The notes under the pieces: model-generated
Told to the model about the DNA's origin: nothing
What the model saw: only the letters and a program-made list of their open reading frames with translations
Databases searched by the model: none
Position numbers and translations under genes: made by a program
Assembly: GCA_037954665.1 (NCBI GenBank)
Contig: JBBMOL010000013.1
Coordinates: forward strand, 2,790,001 to 2,854,000
DNA length: 64,000 nucleotides
From: Laguncularia racemosa
Taxonomy: Eukaryota; Streptophyta; Magnoliopsida; Myrtales; Combretaceae
Direction: 5' to 3'
Part shown: positions 35,095 through 47,174 of the stretch, one piece after another
How positions within the stretch are numbered: the first letter of the stretch is position 1
Layout: each line of letters opens with the position of its first letter

Positions 35095-37380
35095 AAGGAA
35101 AATCAATTTTTAAAAGGAGTCGCTACCAACTTAAGTTGAAAAATAGAGTTAAAGTTAATAAGGTAAATTAACCTTAATTAACTATTAGTCTAAGAATTTT
35201 CCTAAAAAACCACTTTAGAAAAATATGAATAAGAGATATTGGATTTGGGGGCTAACCTATTAAAATCTAAACGATTATCATGTAAATTTTTTAAGAATAT
35301 TTACTAAAAAGTCTTTATTTTTTGTGTATTTGCAACTATATACTATAACATGCTATTTATTTTTATTATTTTTATGTTTTTATATGATGTTCAATTTATA
35401 CTAAAAAAGAACCTAAAGTCTAGAGTTTATTATACTATTTTTTTAAGGCTTTTATTGTTAATAATATAAGGTTTTATTTTATTATGGTTGTCTCGAAGGT
35501 ACCTATGTATCTGCTAGCTAGGATCAAACGTCAATGGTTCGATTTTTTCTTTATAAAAATTTTAATTTTGTTGGTTTAATTTTATTTAATAAAAAAGTAT
35601 AGCGTTTATGTTATTTAATCATATTAATTTTTATTAAAAAATACCTAAATGGCCTAGATTATCAAATGATTATTTTTTGAAAAATCTAAAATAACCTAAG
35701 TTTGGGAAAAACTTCATATTAAACTTTTATTTAAAAAAAAAATTTTAAGTGATAAAACCTCAAAATACTAGATTTTAATGTAAAGTATTTTTATCTTTAT
35801 TTATTTATTATTTTTTTATTTGAATTTTTATTTCTAAAATTTCACTTATACTAAGATTTTTATTTATTTACTTTATTATTATTTTTTTTCTAAATTTTCG
35901 TTTTTTGGTATTTTTAATTTTTAATTGTTTTTATTTTTATTTATATTTATATATATTATTTTTTTAAGATCCTAGATTATAAAAAATTTATTTTTATTAT
36001 TTTTTGCTATTTTTCTTAATTTTTATTTGTATTAAAACATCCTAATTATCAAAATAAAAAATAATAAATATAATAAATAAATAAAAAACACCAACTGGAT
36101 TTGTGTTGTGGGTTGGGTTGCGGGTTGAATTAGATCGCAAGTTGAGTCAGATCAAGTCATGGGTCATAGTGGTGGAGCTCCTCATCGATGATGATTCAAC
36201 TGTCGTTAAGGATGATTGATGGGTGCTTTCTTAAGTTTTTGAGGGTAAGGAATCTATTGGTGGTGTTGTTTTGGCCTAAAAACTAACATAGGGTGATGTT
36301 TCAAACGCAGCCAGCGGTAATGGCGACGGTGTTTCTTGATCCAAGCCTCTGGCAAACCCTTACTTCACGAAATCAACTCTTTCTTACTCCTTGCAACCTA
36401 AGGGAACTAATGACACCTAAATCTAAGCTCGAGGTTGAATGTAAGTAGTGGAATCCTAGAGAGAAGGTAGTGGCCGGTGGTGGGTATTTCTAGAGAGAGA
36501 AAGTTCATGAGCGAAGCTTATGTGTGCGTTTTTTAGTGATTTTTCTAGCCTTTTTCAGTTGTAGCACCTTAGTTTATTTATAGGAATATATGGATAAGCT
36601 CGAGCAACCTTGGATTGCATCGAATCTAAGTAGGGGATAAACTCCATTTTTTTTATTTGATTTGTTTGTTTTTAGTTAAAGATTGATGTTAGTCTTTTCT
36701 TTTCTTTTCTTTTTTTTTTAATGTGATGTTTATTAATCTATTAGTTAAATAACAATGAATTTGCGCCAAAAATCGAGCTCAGAATGTCTGGATTTGCCTT
36801 TATCCTCTCCCTATGGTTGTCGACTGAAGGTAGAAGAAGATCACGTGCGGAGCACGTGTTTCAACTAACCAATCACGAGCTGCCACGTGGTAATGAGAGC
36901 AAAAAAATAAAAATAAAAAATGAAAACAGCACAAAGTGCCCTTCACCACTTTTGAACCCTAGACCTGACCCCTTCCCCCACACGCACTAGGCCAACATAC
37001 AGACCAGCTAAGCCAGTTCATTTTTCAGTTTATTATTGCACTTAACTTATATATAAGCTAATGGTCCTAATTATTTTTTATTGATTTTGAGGTTCCCAAA
37101 CTTAATTTAGAGTTTCATATTTCATTATTTTTATTGAAAATATCCATAATTTTTATTATTTAATATTTTTTATCATTTTTAAAAGTTTTTTCCATTTTTA
37201 TTCATTTTTCCTTTTCCTTTTCCTTTTCCCTTTTTATTATTTTCTTTGTTATATATTGTATTTTTTTTGTAAACTAGGCTTTTTGTTATTGCTATTATTT
37301 TCTTTCTTCTCTTTTTTCTTAATTATTTTTTTTATATTTTTTAAACAAATCTAGACAGGGATAAAAATGGGGTGTCTACA
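35095..37380 (+). repeat. Possible LTR-derived region (Ty3/gypsy, Ogre/Tat-like)
   Basis: A GGAGTCGCTACCAAC phrase at about 35,118 and an end reading GGGGTGTCTACA at 37,369-37,380 recall the ends of long plant gypsy LTRs of the Ogre/Tat kind. The call rests on memory of family consensus only. No partner LTR, primer site, target duplication or gag/pol sequence was found, so the extent is a guess. A short 43-residue frame begins at 36,328 without recognisable similarity. Confidence 0.25.
36842..36889. promoter_or_regulatory. Cluster of three G-boxes (CACGTG)
   Basis: CACGTG occurs at 36,842-36,847, 36,853-36,858 and 36,884-36,889. G-boxes bind bZIP and bHLH factors in plants. No gene start lies just downstream, so the role is unknown. 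It may belong to a retrotransposon LTR. Confidence 0.4.
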
Positions 37381-38272
37381 ACTGGACATAATAAGTTCTT
37401 GAGGCACCAAATCTCAACTCAAAATAAAATTTGGTAACACCATAGATGATGGGCTTCGATTAATGTTGTCATGTGCGAGCCCTATATGTTGTATGCCTCA
37501 CATAACCATAGAGAAGTTACATGAAGATGACACATGGAGGAATATCTTGTGATAAGAAAAAGAAATAAATAGCCTCAAATGCATAAATGTATGAATGGCA
37601 GATATGGAGCCTAGCATCTTGACCTTCAAGTTCTTAGAAACTTGAACTTGTTCTTCGTTTGACACGTTATTTGATTTTTGAGGCAAAGTTATGATAGTGG
37701 AATACTAATTCCAATTGTGTATGAATGAGGAGAAATTATTGAGTATTTTTAGAGTTCGGTCATTACGATGTTCATCAAATTATATTGAATATTGGTGAAT
37801 CCCTTTTAAAGAATCCCTTTATGCTCTTAAATCCAAGGTCTTGGAGAACTTTTCGAGTTCATAAGCCCATTGACAAAGGTTGAAAGTAGACGAATCAACT
37901 TTAATGATTCTTATTCCAAATTCACTAATCTAAATTTTCCTAAGTCATTCCAAGACAATGAACTCAACTTCCTTAACATGCCACTAATCCAAGGATTTTT
38001 TTAAAAATTTAAGGATCTTATTAGTTTAAACAAAATTGCCCCTCAATGGAAAAACAAGAGACTAATTTAATATTTTTCTCACATATAAAGAATAATTTCA
38101 TTAACTTAAATACTTTTGACGTAAGAGGAAAAGTGTATTGCTAAAAAAGGAACAACAATTCTAACTAAGTATAGTTTCCTCATTTTTATTTTAAATGGTT
38201 GAAATTGTTTAAATTATTGAATTATTTTATAATATCATTATGATATTATAAGATTTTTGGGTTGAATTCAAT
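37381..38272. other. Intergenic DNA before Copia-3
   Basis: Moderately AT-rich, with no recognised gene. The minus-strand frame at 37,498-37,686 has no motif. If 35,095-37,380 is an LTR, this would be its leader side, but no primer site is visible. Confidence 0.4.
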
Positions 38273-38277
38273 AGTTT

Positions 38278-39773
38278 TGTTATGATCTCTTTTAAAGTAT
38301 TTTGATGATAACAAAAAGTACTAAATATTTTTAATAAAGTTCATTACATTTACAATTTGAACTAAGAGTTAGAAGGAAAGCTACATTGTTTCTAATTACT
38401 CAGAAGATAAATCAGAAAATGTTGCTGTTACGAGTTTATATAAATAGAACAACTTTATATATCAGCGTAAGTTGGTTAACTTTCAATCTTGAAGACCCAG
38501 TTCTATTTATTGAATATATTTAGGAAACCTATTCAATTCATTTCACTAAAATAGGAAAAATATCCATGGGGATCTAAGTGTTTAATTTTGGAATTAGGAG
38601 ATCGAATCATTCATGATTAATTTTATATTTATGGTTCTACTACAAGAAGATCAATATTTGGATAATATGTTTTTACTAAAATAGGAAAAATATCCATAGA
38701 AATCTAAGTGTTTAATTTTGGAATTAAAAGATTTAGTTAAATCATGATTAATTCATAATTGATCTCGTATATTTGGTTATGCTACAAGGAGATCAGAATT
38801 AAAAGGATTACATTAGAGATTACATACCTTCGCGACCCCAAGGATGAGAGAAAGAGTTCTTGAACATTCTTCAAAATCAGAGGGTGATTGATTTCATCAA
38901 TCAATTTTATGCAAATAAGATTTATCTTGATATAAGGGTGAATTTGGACTATTTTCAACAATAAATTCGACAGAATTTCTATAACATATTATGAAGATAT
39001 CATATTTAAGTTTCAAAATCTTGTAGATATCTACAAATCTCTTGGGATAATTCTCAAAGCATTTAAAGTAAGATCATGATGACAAACTTTCTGGTCAAGG
39101 ACGGATCAACAATGAAGTCATTACATTTTTTGTGTATAAATATAAGAGAAATCAAAAGATTCAAGTAAAGAAGAAAATACAGAACTGTACATCATTCATT
39201 TATCAGAAAAAAGAGCATTATTGGAACTCGGAGACTAACTCAGTAGCTACTCAGTCTTTTATATTTTCATATTACACTTGAATTAATTTTTGGAGGATAC
39301 AAACTCAAATTTCCTCTTCTATTTTCGATAATTCTTGAAAGTTAGATACGTGTATTAGTGGGATGTTACTTATAACTCTATAGATCTGTGAATAGCCTTA
39401 GAGATAATCTAGATAGGTAAAGCAGGGTGTTTTTGAAGCTAAGGTGTTGACAGAATGAATATAATCTCTTAAATTCATTTCAGATTAGTGAAACAATATC
39501 GGTGTAGAAAACTGGGTCCTTAGTAGTAGAGCTGGAAGAGAGAATTGACGCTTAAGGAGTAACCTCTGTAAATAGCTTACCTCGATTCTCTTCTCTCTAT
39601 CTTTTAATTTCTATTCTATAATAACTTGTAATTATTTATAAATATTTTTTTTTTCATGTCATAATTAAATTGAATAGTAAAAGGGATTGTTTTTAATTAG
39701 CAATTTTTTAAAAAGAATTTAGCAAGCAATCAATTCACCTCTTCCCTCTTGATTACTTAATTCGGGACCAACA
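38278..39773 (+). repeat. Copia-3 5' LTR
   Basis: This 1,496-bp LTR runs from TGTTATGATC to GGGACCAACA. It pairs with 47,175-48,656 along its whole length. Confidence 0.94.
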
Positions 39774-39775
39774 AT

Positions 39776-39787
39776 TAGTATCAAAGC
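39776..39787 (+). other. Copia-3 primer binding site, degenerate
   Basis: TAGTATCAAAGC differs from the tRNA-Met primer site TGGTATCAGAGC at two positions. Both differences are G-to-A, the same class of change seen in its stop codons. Confidence 0.85.
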
Positions 39788-39820
39788 AAATACTCTAATA
39801 ATACTTGAGTTCAAGATCCT

Positions 39821-42800
39821 ATGGCTAAAAATAATATTTCTATTTCTACTAATCGTGCTCCTTACTTTGATGGTATTAATTTTGGTTATTGGAAATTTAG
39901 AATGGAAACTTATATCAAGGCAACATACTTTAACTCATGGGAAATCATACAATTTGGAGATGAAATTGTTGAAGAAGATGGAGACCAAACTCTGACAGAA
40001 GCTAATAAGAGAAAGCTTGAAAAGAATCATCAAGCTAAGAACTTGTTACTTGCTACAATAGCTCATCACACTCTGTGAAACTCGTGAAGGAACATCTACA
40101 ATCAAAGATACTAAGATTAACTCATTAATGCAGGAATATGAGTTGTTTCGGTTTAAGCCCAACGAAAATATTAGGACAGCAATTACAAATCAATTATCCT
40201 TACTTAATCATAAACTGAAATATGCTAACCTTGTAAGAAAAATTCTAAGAATCTTGCCCAGATCATGGCATGCTAAAAAGAGGGCGATCAAGGAAGCTCA
40301 AAATTTGAACAAACTGACATTAAGCTAGTTGAGAGAAAAACTAATGGCATATGAATCTCACATCAAGCATATGTCTGATCAAGACAACAACAAAAGGAAC
40401 ATAGCATTTAAAGTTAGAGAAGTAGAGAAAAATTCTGATATAGAAGCGGAAAGCGATGAGGATGAAGACATAAATTTTCTAGCTAAATGTTTTAGTAAAT
40501 TTCTAAAAAGAAAAGAAAAGAAAACTTCATTTAATAAAAGGTCAAGTTCTAATCATAGAAAATTTGATACAGGAAAAGGTTATAAAGAAAGAGAAAAGGA
40601 AGGAATTGATATGTTATGAATGCAAGAAACCAAGTCATATAAAATATGAATGTCCAGCGCTTATCAAGAAACTTGAAAAGTACAAAAAGAAACATAAAGC
40701 ACTATTATCGACAAGGAGTGACCTAGAAGACTCAGAAACTGATGCAGAGTATTCTGAAGATGAAGATGAGGAAGCAAACGTATATTCAATGGCAATGTCT
40801 GAGGTACATTCTGATTCTGAAATAGAAGAGGATTTACCTGATAATGTTTATGCCGAGGTTAAAAAATTGTTAAATGCATTGACTAAAGCAGATGTTAAAA
40901 TTAACAAACTTAATTTAGAAAATAAAGCTTTAGTTGATGAGAAAAATGCGATGACTCAAACGAATGTATTCTTAATTGATGAGATTTACATATTAAAAAC
41001 TGATTTTGAAGTTCTACAAATTCATAATAATAATCTATGCATAGCTAAAGATGCTTTAACTAATGAGAATGTTCTATTAAGAAAATAAATTAAAGATCTT
41101 AAAGTTAGAATAAATAAACTTTCTCAAACAATTGACAACACGCTTAGTAAATTCAGTGAAAGCAATAAAAAATTACAAATGTTAATTTCTGCTTAAAGAA
41201 TTGATAACTTAAAAACCAGTTTAGGATATAATAAGGCAGAAAGCTCTAATGATGTAAAAAAGACTATCTTTGTTAAATCAAATAAAACTCTAATTCAAAA
41301 GAATGATGAAAATAATAAAAATAAAAACAAAGGCAAAGCTGTGACACAAGACAAAAGGTACATCAGATGTTACCCAGATTGGAACAAAAAAAATCCTATT
41401 AAGGGATATAGCAAGAGAACAGTCAGAAGGTGTCTGAATCATTGGCAATCAAAACAGCTAAGTAATTAGCATAATGTAACTAATACCTATGCTTGTTTCT
41501 TTTGTGACAAGTTGAGGCATATTGAAAAGCACTGTAATTATAAAAATAATAAGCTCAGTCTAAATCAAGTGAATTAGCTTAATAACACGAGCTTGAGTTT
41601 TAAAGGGCAAAAGCTTGTTTGGGTTCCAAAAAGGGTATAATCATTTTTTTGGTGATTGTAGGAACACAGAGCAAAACTTAAGGGTACGTGATATCTCGAC
41701 AGTGGATGTTCACATCATATGACTGGTGACTCTTCGTTGTTTACAAGCCTTGAGTGGAAAGAAAAAGGATACATGAAGTTTGGTGATGATAGAAAGGGAA
41801 GGATCATCGCAACTGGTAACATTGGCATTCTCCCTTTCATCATTAAAAATGTATATTTGGTATAAGATTTGAAGCATGATTTGTTAAGTATTAGTCAACT
41901 TTACAATAAATGACATAAAATGATTTTTGATCGAGACAAGGTCATAGCATATAATATAGACAATATAAAACTTTTTGAAGGCTACAGGAAAAAGAATATT
42001 TATCTAATTGAACTTGCTAAAGTAGATGCTGAATGTTGCTTTTTGTCTATCAATGATGGTATTTATCCTTGGTATAGAAAGTTAGGATATGTTAGTTTTA
42101 CATAATTAGATAATCTATCAAAAAATAACTTAATTAATGGCTTGCTAAAATTGAGTATTAAAGAGGATATTTGTTGTACTACATGTTTGAAAAATAAAAT
42201 GGTATCTATTTCTCATAAGAGTAAGAATGTTATCTAAACCAAAAGGCCACTATAATTATTATATTTGGATTTATTTGGCCTTACACAAACCTTAAGTTTA
42301 CTTGGTAACAAACATGGATTTGTAATAGTTGATGATTTTTCTAGATATACTTGGGTACTATTTTTACGACATAAAAGTGATGCCTACAAATCTTTTGAAA
42401 AAATTTCAAAACAAGTTCAAAATGAAATAGGATATTCCATTATCAGTCTAAGGACTGATCGTGGGAAAAAAAATTTGAAAACAACAACTTTATCAAATTT
42501 TGTGAGGAAAATGGCATCACACACAATTTTTCTACCCCCTATACTCCACAACAAAATGGAGTAGTTGAGAGTAAAAATAGAACAATCCAATAAATGACAT
42601 GCACCTTACTCAACAAAAGTGGTATAGCACAACATTTTTGGGCTGAAGCCATTTCAACTGTGTGCTACATCATTAATTGTGTTTATGTAAGGCCTTTAAC
42701 TAGAAAAACATTATATGAAATCTTTAAAGGAAGGAAACCTAAAGTTTCCTATTTTCATGTTTTTAGAAGTAAGTGTTTTGTGAGGAAAACAAGTATAGCT

Positions 42801-44770
42801 TTAGGAAAATTTGATGAAAGAGCTAATGAAGCCATATTCTTAGGATATTCAATCAACAATAAAGCTTATCGTGTGTTTAACAAGACTTTTAGAATAGTTG
42901 AAGAATCTATAAATGTAAGATTTGTTGAAGAAGGAATAATAAATGATGTTGATGATGAATATCTAATCATATCCAAAAGAGATGTTAAAAATATTTCCTC
43001 TATATCGAGCACAAAAATTAAAGAAAATCACAACACAAAGTCTGATACACTAGGTACATCTAGAGCAAAAATGAACTCAGAAGATTAATTAGAAGGTAAT
43101 TCAGAAGATAAATCAGAACCAACTCAGGAATATATTCATCCATTCAAGTCTACAAGAATTCAATCCAATCATCTCATAGAATAGGTAATAGGTGACGTCT
43201 AATCAGGAATTAGGACTAGAGCTAGTTATAAGGATATAGACAATCATTTTGCAGTATTATTTGAAACTGAACTATCTTCAATAGAAGAAGCTCTAGTTGA
43301 TAACAATTAGATAGATGCTATGTAGAAAGAGCTAAATCAATTTCAAAGAAACCAAGTATAGTCATTAATACTAAGACTGAAAGATAAATCCATAATAGGA
43401 ACTAAATGGGTATTCAAAAACAAATTAGATGAATATGGAAAAGTTATTAGAAATAAGGCTAGACTAGTTGCAAAAGGATACTCTCAGGAAGAAGGCATAG
43501 ATTATGATGAGACCTATGCACTTGTAGCAAGATTAGAGGCAATTAAGCTATTATTATCTTATGCATGTCTAAAGAATTTTAAACTATTTCAAATTGTCAT
43601 ATTAAGGAAGAAGTCTATATAGAATAACCGCTAGAATTTGAAGATCCATTTAAGGAAGATTACGTTTACAAACTTAAAAAGATCTTATATGGATTAAAAT
43701 AGGCTCTTAGAGCATGGTATGAGTGACTTAATCCATTTTTAATTAAGAATGAACTTAAAAGAGGAAAAGTGGATACTACATTATTCTTAAAACATTATGA
43801 TAATGATATTCTAATAGTACAAATATATATAGATTATATTGTGTTTGGTTCTATTAATGAAGAATATTGCAAGATATTTTCTAAGATGATGCAGGCAGAG
43901 TTTGAAATGTCACTAATGGGAGAACTCAACTTCTTTCTTGGACTCCAAATAAAGCAAACAGATGATGGTATATTTGTACATTAAGAAAAGTACACCAATC
44001 AAATATTGAAAAAAATTAATTTTTGAAATATCAAAGGTGTAGAGACTCCTATATCAACCTCAACTAGGTTAGATGTTGACTCAGAAGGTAAAAAGATAAA
44101 CCATAAGCTTTATAGAAGTTTAATCGGCTTCTTATTGCACTTAACTGTTTCCCATCCTAACATATTATTCAATGTTTGTTTGTGTGCTCATTTTTAAAGC
44201 AATCCTACTAAAACACATTTAACAGTAGTAAAAATAATTTTTAAATACATTACACATACTACTAAGTTAGGTATCTAGTATTCAAAAAATCAAAATTATG
44301 ATTTAATTGGATATTCAGATGCATATTATGCAGGGTGAAAAATTGACAGAAAATGAACATCTGATACTTGTCAATTTCTAGGGGAGAAGTTAGTTTCTTG
44401 GTCCTCCAAGAAACAAAACTCAGTTGCGCTTTTTACTACTGAAGTTGAATACATTTTTGTAGGAAATTGTTGTACACAAATATTATGGATAAAACAATAG
44501 TTGATGGATTATGGCTTAGTATTTAAAAATATACCATTAAAATGTGACAATACTAGTGCAATTAATTTAACAAAAAATCTAGCGTATCATTCTAGATCTA
44601 AGCATATAGAAGTTAGATATCATTTTATTAGGGATCATGTAAATAACAGACAAATAAATATTGAATATATTTTAGCTGAAAATAAATTAGTTGACATTTT
44701 CACTAAACCATTAGATAAAATAAATTTTGAGTATATTAGAAATGAAATTGGTATGTGTTATCCCTTTTAG
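39821..44770 (+). pseudogene. Copia-3 gag-pol polyprotein, decayed
   Basis: Gag starts at 39,821 (MAKNNISIS, FDGINFGYWKFRME), continues in pieces to 41,088, and has a CX2CX4HX4C zinc knuckle at 40,612-40,653 and an acidic, coiled-coil-like tail. The protease motif DSGCSHHMTG is at 41,698. Pre-integrase follows at about 42,050-42,240, with its first zinc ligand His changed to Tyr in YRKLGY. Integrase is at about 42,265-43,088 (VDDFSRYTW, WAEAISTVCYIIN, FRSKCFVRK). Reverse transcriptase is at about 43,380-43,990 (GTKWVFKNKLDEYG). RNase H is at about 44,300-44,770 (SWSSKKQNSVA, HSRSKHIEVRYHFIRD, DIFTKPLD). The catalytic YVDD is now YIDY near 43,829. In-frame TAG or TGA stops at 43,308, 43,323, 43,359, 43,700 and 43,724 fall at expected Trp, Gln and Arg codons. 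Confidence 0.93.
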
Positions 44771-44929
44771 TTATAAGTGATAAAAAGGGGGTTTAATATT
44801 TGTTTTTGCCGGTTCTTTTGAAATTTCAATTTAAGTCATTCTCTCTCCCCTACACTTTCCTCTCATTCTCGAGGATCAATAGTCATCGTTCTTCATCATC
44901 ACCTTCACTTCTCTTTAACCAAAATCACG

Positions 44930-46796
44930 ATGGCACCTAGAAGATCAAATAGAATACAAAATCAAACCTTTAAGACCAAACTTCCTCTAAAACCATCGAT
45001 ATTGTTGATGAATCCACAGATTCGAAAAAGACAATAAGTCAAAATCAAAACCCTCAAGCTGAAAAATTAGAGAATCAGAAAATAAATGTTGAGGAAAAGA
45101 ATGAAAAGGCTGATGAAAGTGAAATTCAGAAAGCTTCTCAAAAGGTCAGTTCACATAAAGATGGAGGAATTGAAAAATCAGAATCCGAAGGTAAGGCCTC
45201 AGTACACGAAGATCAAGAACCCTCCATGCAAAAGAAGAAAGTAAAACCTACAAAGAGACGTGTACTTGAGCATCGTGAAAAGAAACATGGGGCTTTCAAG
45301 AAAGAGCTTTCCATAAAGGTAGATATTACTGAATCCTCTTGTTTAGATTTCATTTTCTTCAAAAAGAATGGTTTCCATTGGAATGAATTTCTAGATCATA
45401 TAGGATGTAGTAAGCTGTGCAACTTAAGAGTAATTATGTTTGGCAAACTAGTTGTTGAATTTTATGAGAATTTAGATGAGTCTCAAAGGGACATGTGGAG
45501 TTTGAAAATATTTGGAAAGAAAATTCAGATTTCAAAGGAGGATATCGTGAACTGTTTTGGCCTAGTTAGTGTAAATGATGATCCTAATGTAGGCAAGATG
45601 AGTAAGGATGAAATTTTTGCATAATTGAATGATGGAGTTGAAGTATAAAAAGGAAAGGATGTGTTCGTTCTTGATTTTGAGTTGATAGTTAGAATCTTAC
45701 ATAAGGTAGTGATTAGTTGTATCTTACCAAAGAAAGGAAGTACAACTTCAATGACTAGAGAAGATGCTCTAATCATTTTGGCAATGAAAAAGAAAAGATC
45801 AATAGATATTGTTGTACAAATGATTAAGCATCTATGGAGAAACAAGAAGCACATACCTTATGGAAGTGTACTCATGAAACTCTTTGAGTTTAAAAAGATT
45901 AAAATACCAAATGTTTCTAAAGCACCTCAACCAATTAAGAAAATTGGAGAAATGGTATTTAAACATATGAGTACTTTAGTTAGAAACAAACTATGGTATG
46001 CCAATGACAATGCTCATTATGTGTACTCTAAGCACAAAAAAAGAAAGTTGGAGATGGAGAAATTGAATGTATAAACTAGGGGGGGTGGGTGGGTTGGGTG
46101 TTGGTGGTGGGGGAATGAAAATGAGAGTGAACAAGATAAAAAAGAAGGAAAGGGAAGGAACCGATTACATTTGTCAAGAAAAAGAAGAGCATTAATTTGC
46201 AGCTAATGGTAGGAGGAAAGTTCCAAATCAAAGAATAAGGAAATGCAAAGGATGATTCTGACTCTGACTTAGAAGGTGAATTAGAACCCATTGTTCTTAA
46301 AGAGAAGGAAACTCAAGGAGCTTCTACAAGCTCTGATTTAAAAACCTTCCAATTCAATCTAAAATTGGAACTTGAGAAAATGATTGAAAAAAAACTAGAA
46401 AGCTTTACGAAAAATCAAAATTCAATTCTAATTGATAAATTATAAGACTTATCACTTCTTGTGTCTAACAAACTTGATAGGTTCTTTAGTCGATTAGAGA
46501 AAGTATTTCAATCTCAATCCTCTTCTTCTCCTAAGCATAATTCTCAACTAGAACCTGATCCTTCTACAACTCATTCCGAGCATGAGGAAATCAAAAGAGC
46601 AGATCATTATCAATTTTCGAAGAGTCCTGAAACAACACAAGTTCAAGATCAATCTATTGAATTCCCAAAACAAAGAACTTAACCTAAATCGAATGAAGGA
46701 CAACTCATTCTCTTTCAATTTGCTTCACATGATTCAAAGAGCAAAACTTCTAAGCCCTACAGAAGATTCAAAAGAGGTGCAATAAAGAAGAAGTAG
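44930..46796 (+). pseudogene. Extra ORF of Copia-3 downstream of RNase H (putative plant transposon protein domain)
   Basis: The frame begins at an ATG at 44,930 (MAPRRSNRIQNQ), 160 bp after the pol stop, and is frameshifted near 45,000. A lysine- and glutamate-rich stretch leads to a core at about 45,300-45,910. The core has FYENLDESQRDMW, a VNCFGL block, then LILHKVV-like and CILPKKGSTTSMTREDALII segments and HIPYGSVLMKLFE. This pattern resembles the domain called putative plant transposon protein (Transposase_32), which is often seen next to plant retrotransposons. Two TAA stops lie between the halves, at 45,622 and 45,646. A charged coiled-coil-like tail runs to about 46,796. SIRE-type elements are known for a third ORF here, sometimes called env-like. 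I see no signal peptide or membrane segment, so an envelope role is not supported. Confidence 0.75.
46079..46113 (+). other. G-quadruplex-forming tract
   Basis: Five G-runs of three or more occur in 35 bases: seven, three, three and three guanines with one- to two-base loops, then a five-guanine run after a longer loop. The tract sits just after the first stop of the extra ORF core in Copia-3 and is out of character with its AT-rich surroundings. Confidence 0.7.
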
Positions 46797-47159
46797 AATC
46801 ATTTAGGAACTTATTCTCACCTAGCTTAATTTCAAAGACTTATTTTTAGCTTCGTTGATGAACATGTTCACATTTTATATATTTTTTACTCTTTCAGGAT
46901 TCTGATATATATCGTATGTTATGCTAATTTTCTCCTATATTATATTGAGGGGGAGTTTTATTTTTTGATAATATCAAAAAGGGGAAGAAATATAGAACTG
47001 TGATACATGAATTAGAATTGTGATATATGAATTAGAACAAGAGATACATGAATAGTGATGGGAGTGCTAAAAAATGATTGTTGTGAAGTATTCAAAACTG
47101 ATTAAATTTGTAGTAACTATTTTTTGTGATTGTTTTATGATAAAGGGTTTTGTTATCTT

Positions 47160-47174
47160 CAAAAAGGGGGAGAA
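47160..47174 (+). other. Copia-3 polypurine tract
   Basis: The sequence AAAAAGGGGGAGAA lies immediately before the 3' LTR, typical of SIRE-like elements. Confidence 0.9.

Noticed and set aside
37498..37686. 62-residue minus-strand frame
   Set aside because: No motif and no supporting signals; length expected by chance.
44930..46796. Envelope gene in Copia-3
   Set aside because: No signal peptide, transmembrane segment or glycoprotein-like features; the core resembles a plant transposon-associated domain instead.
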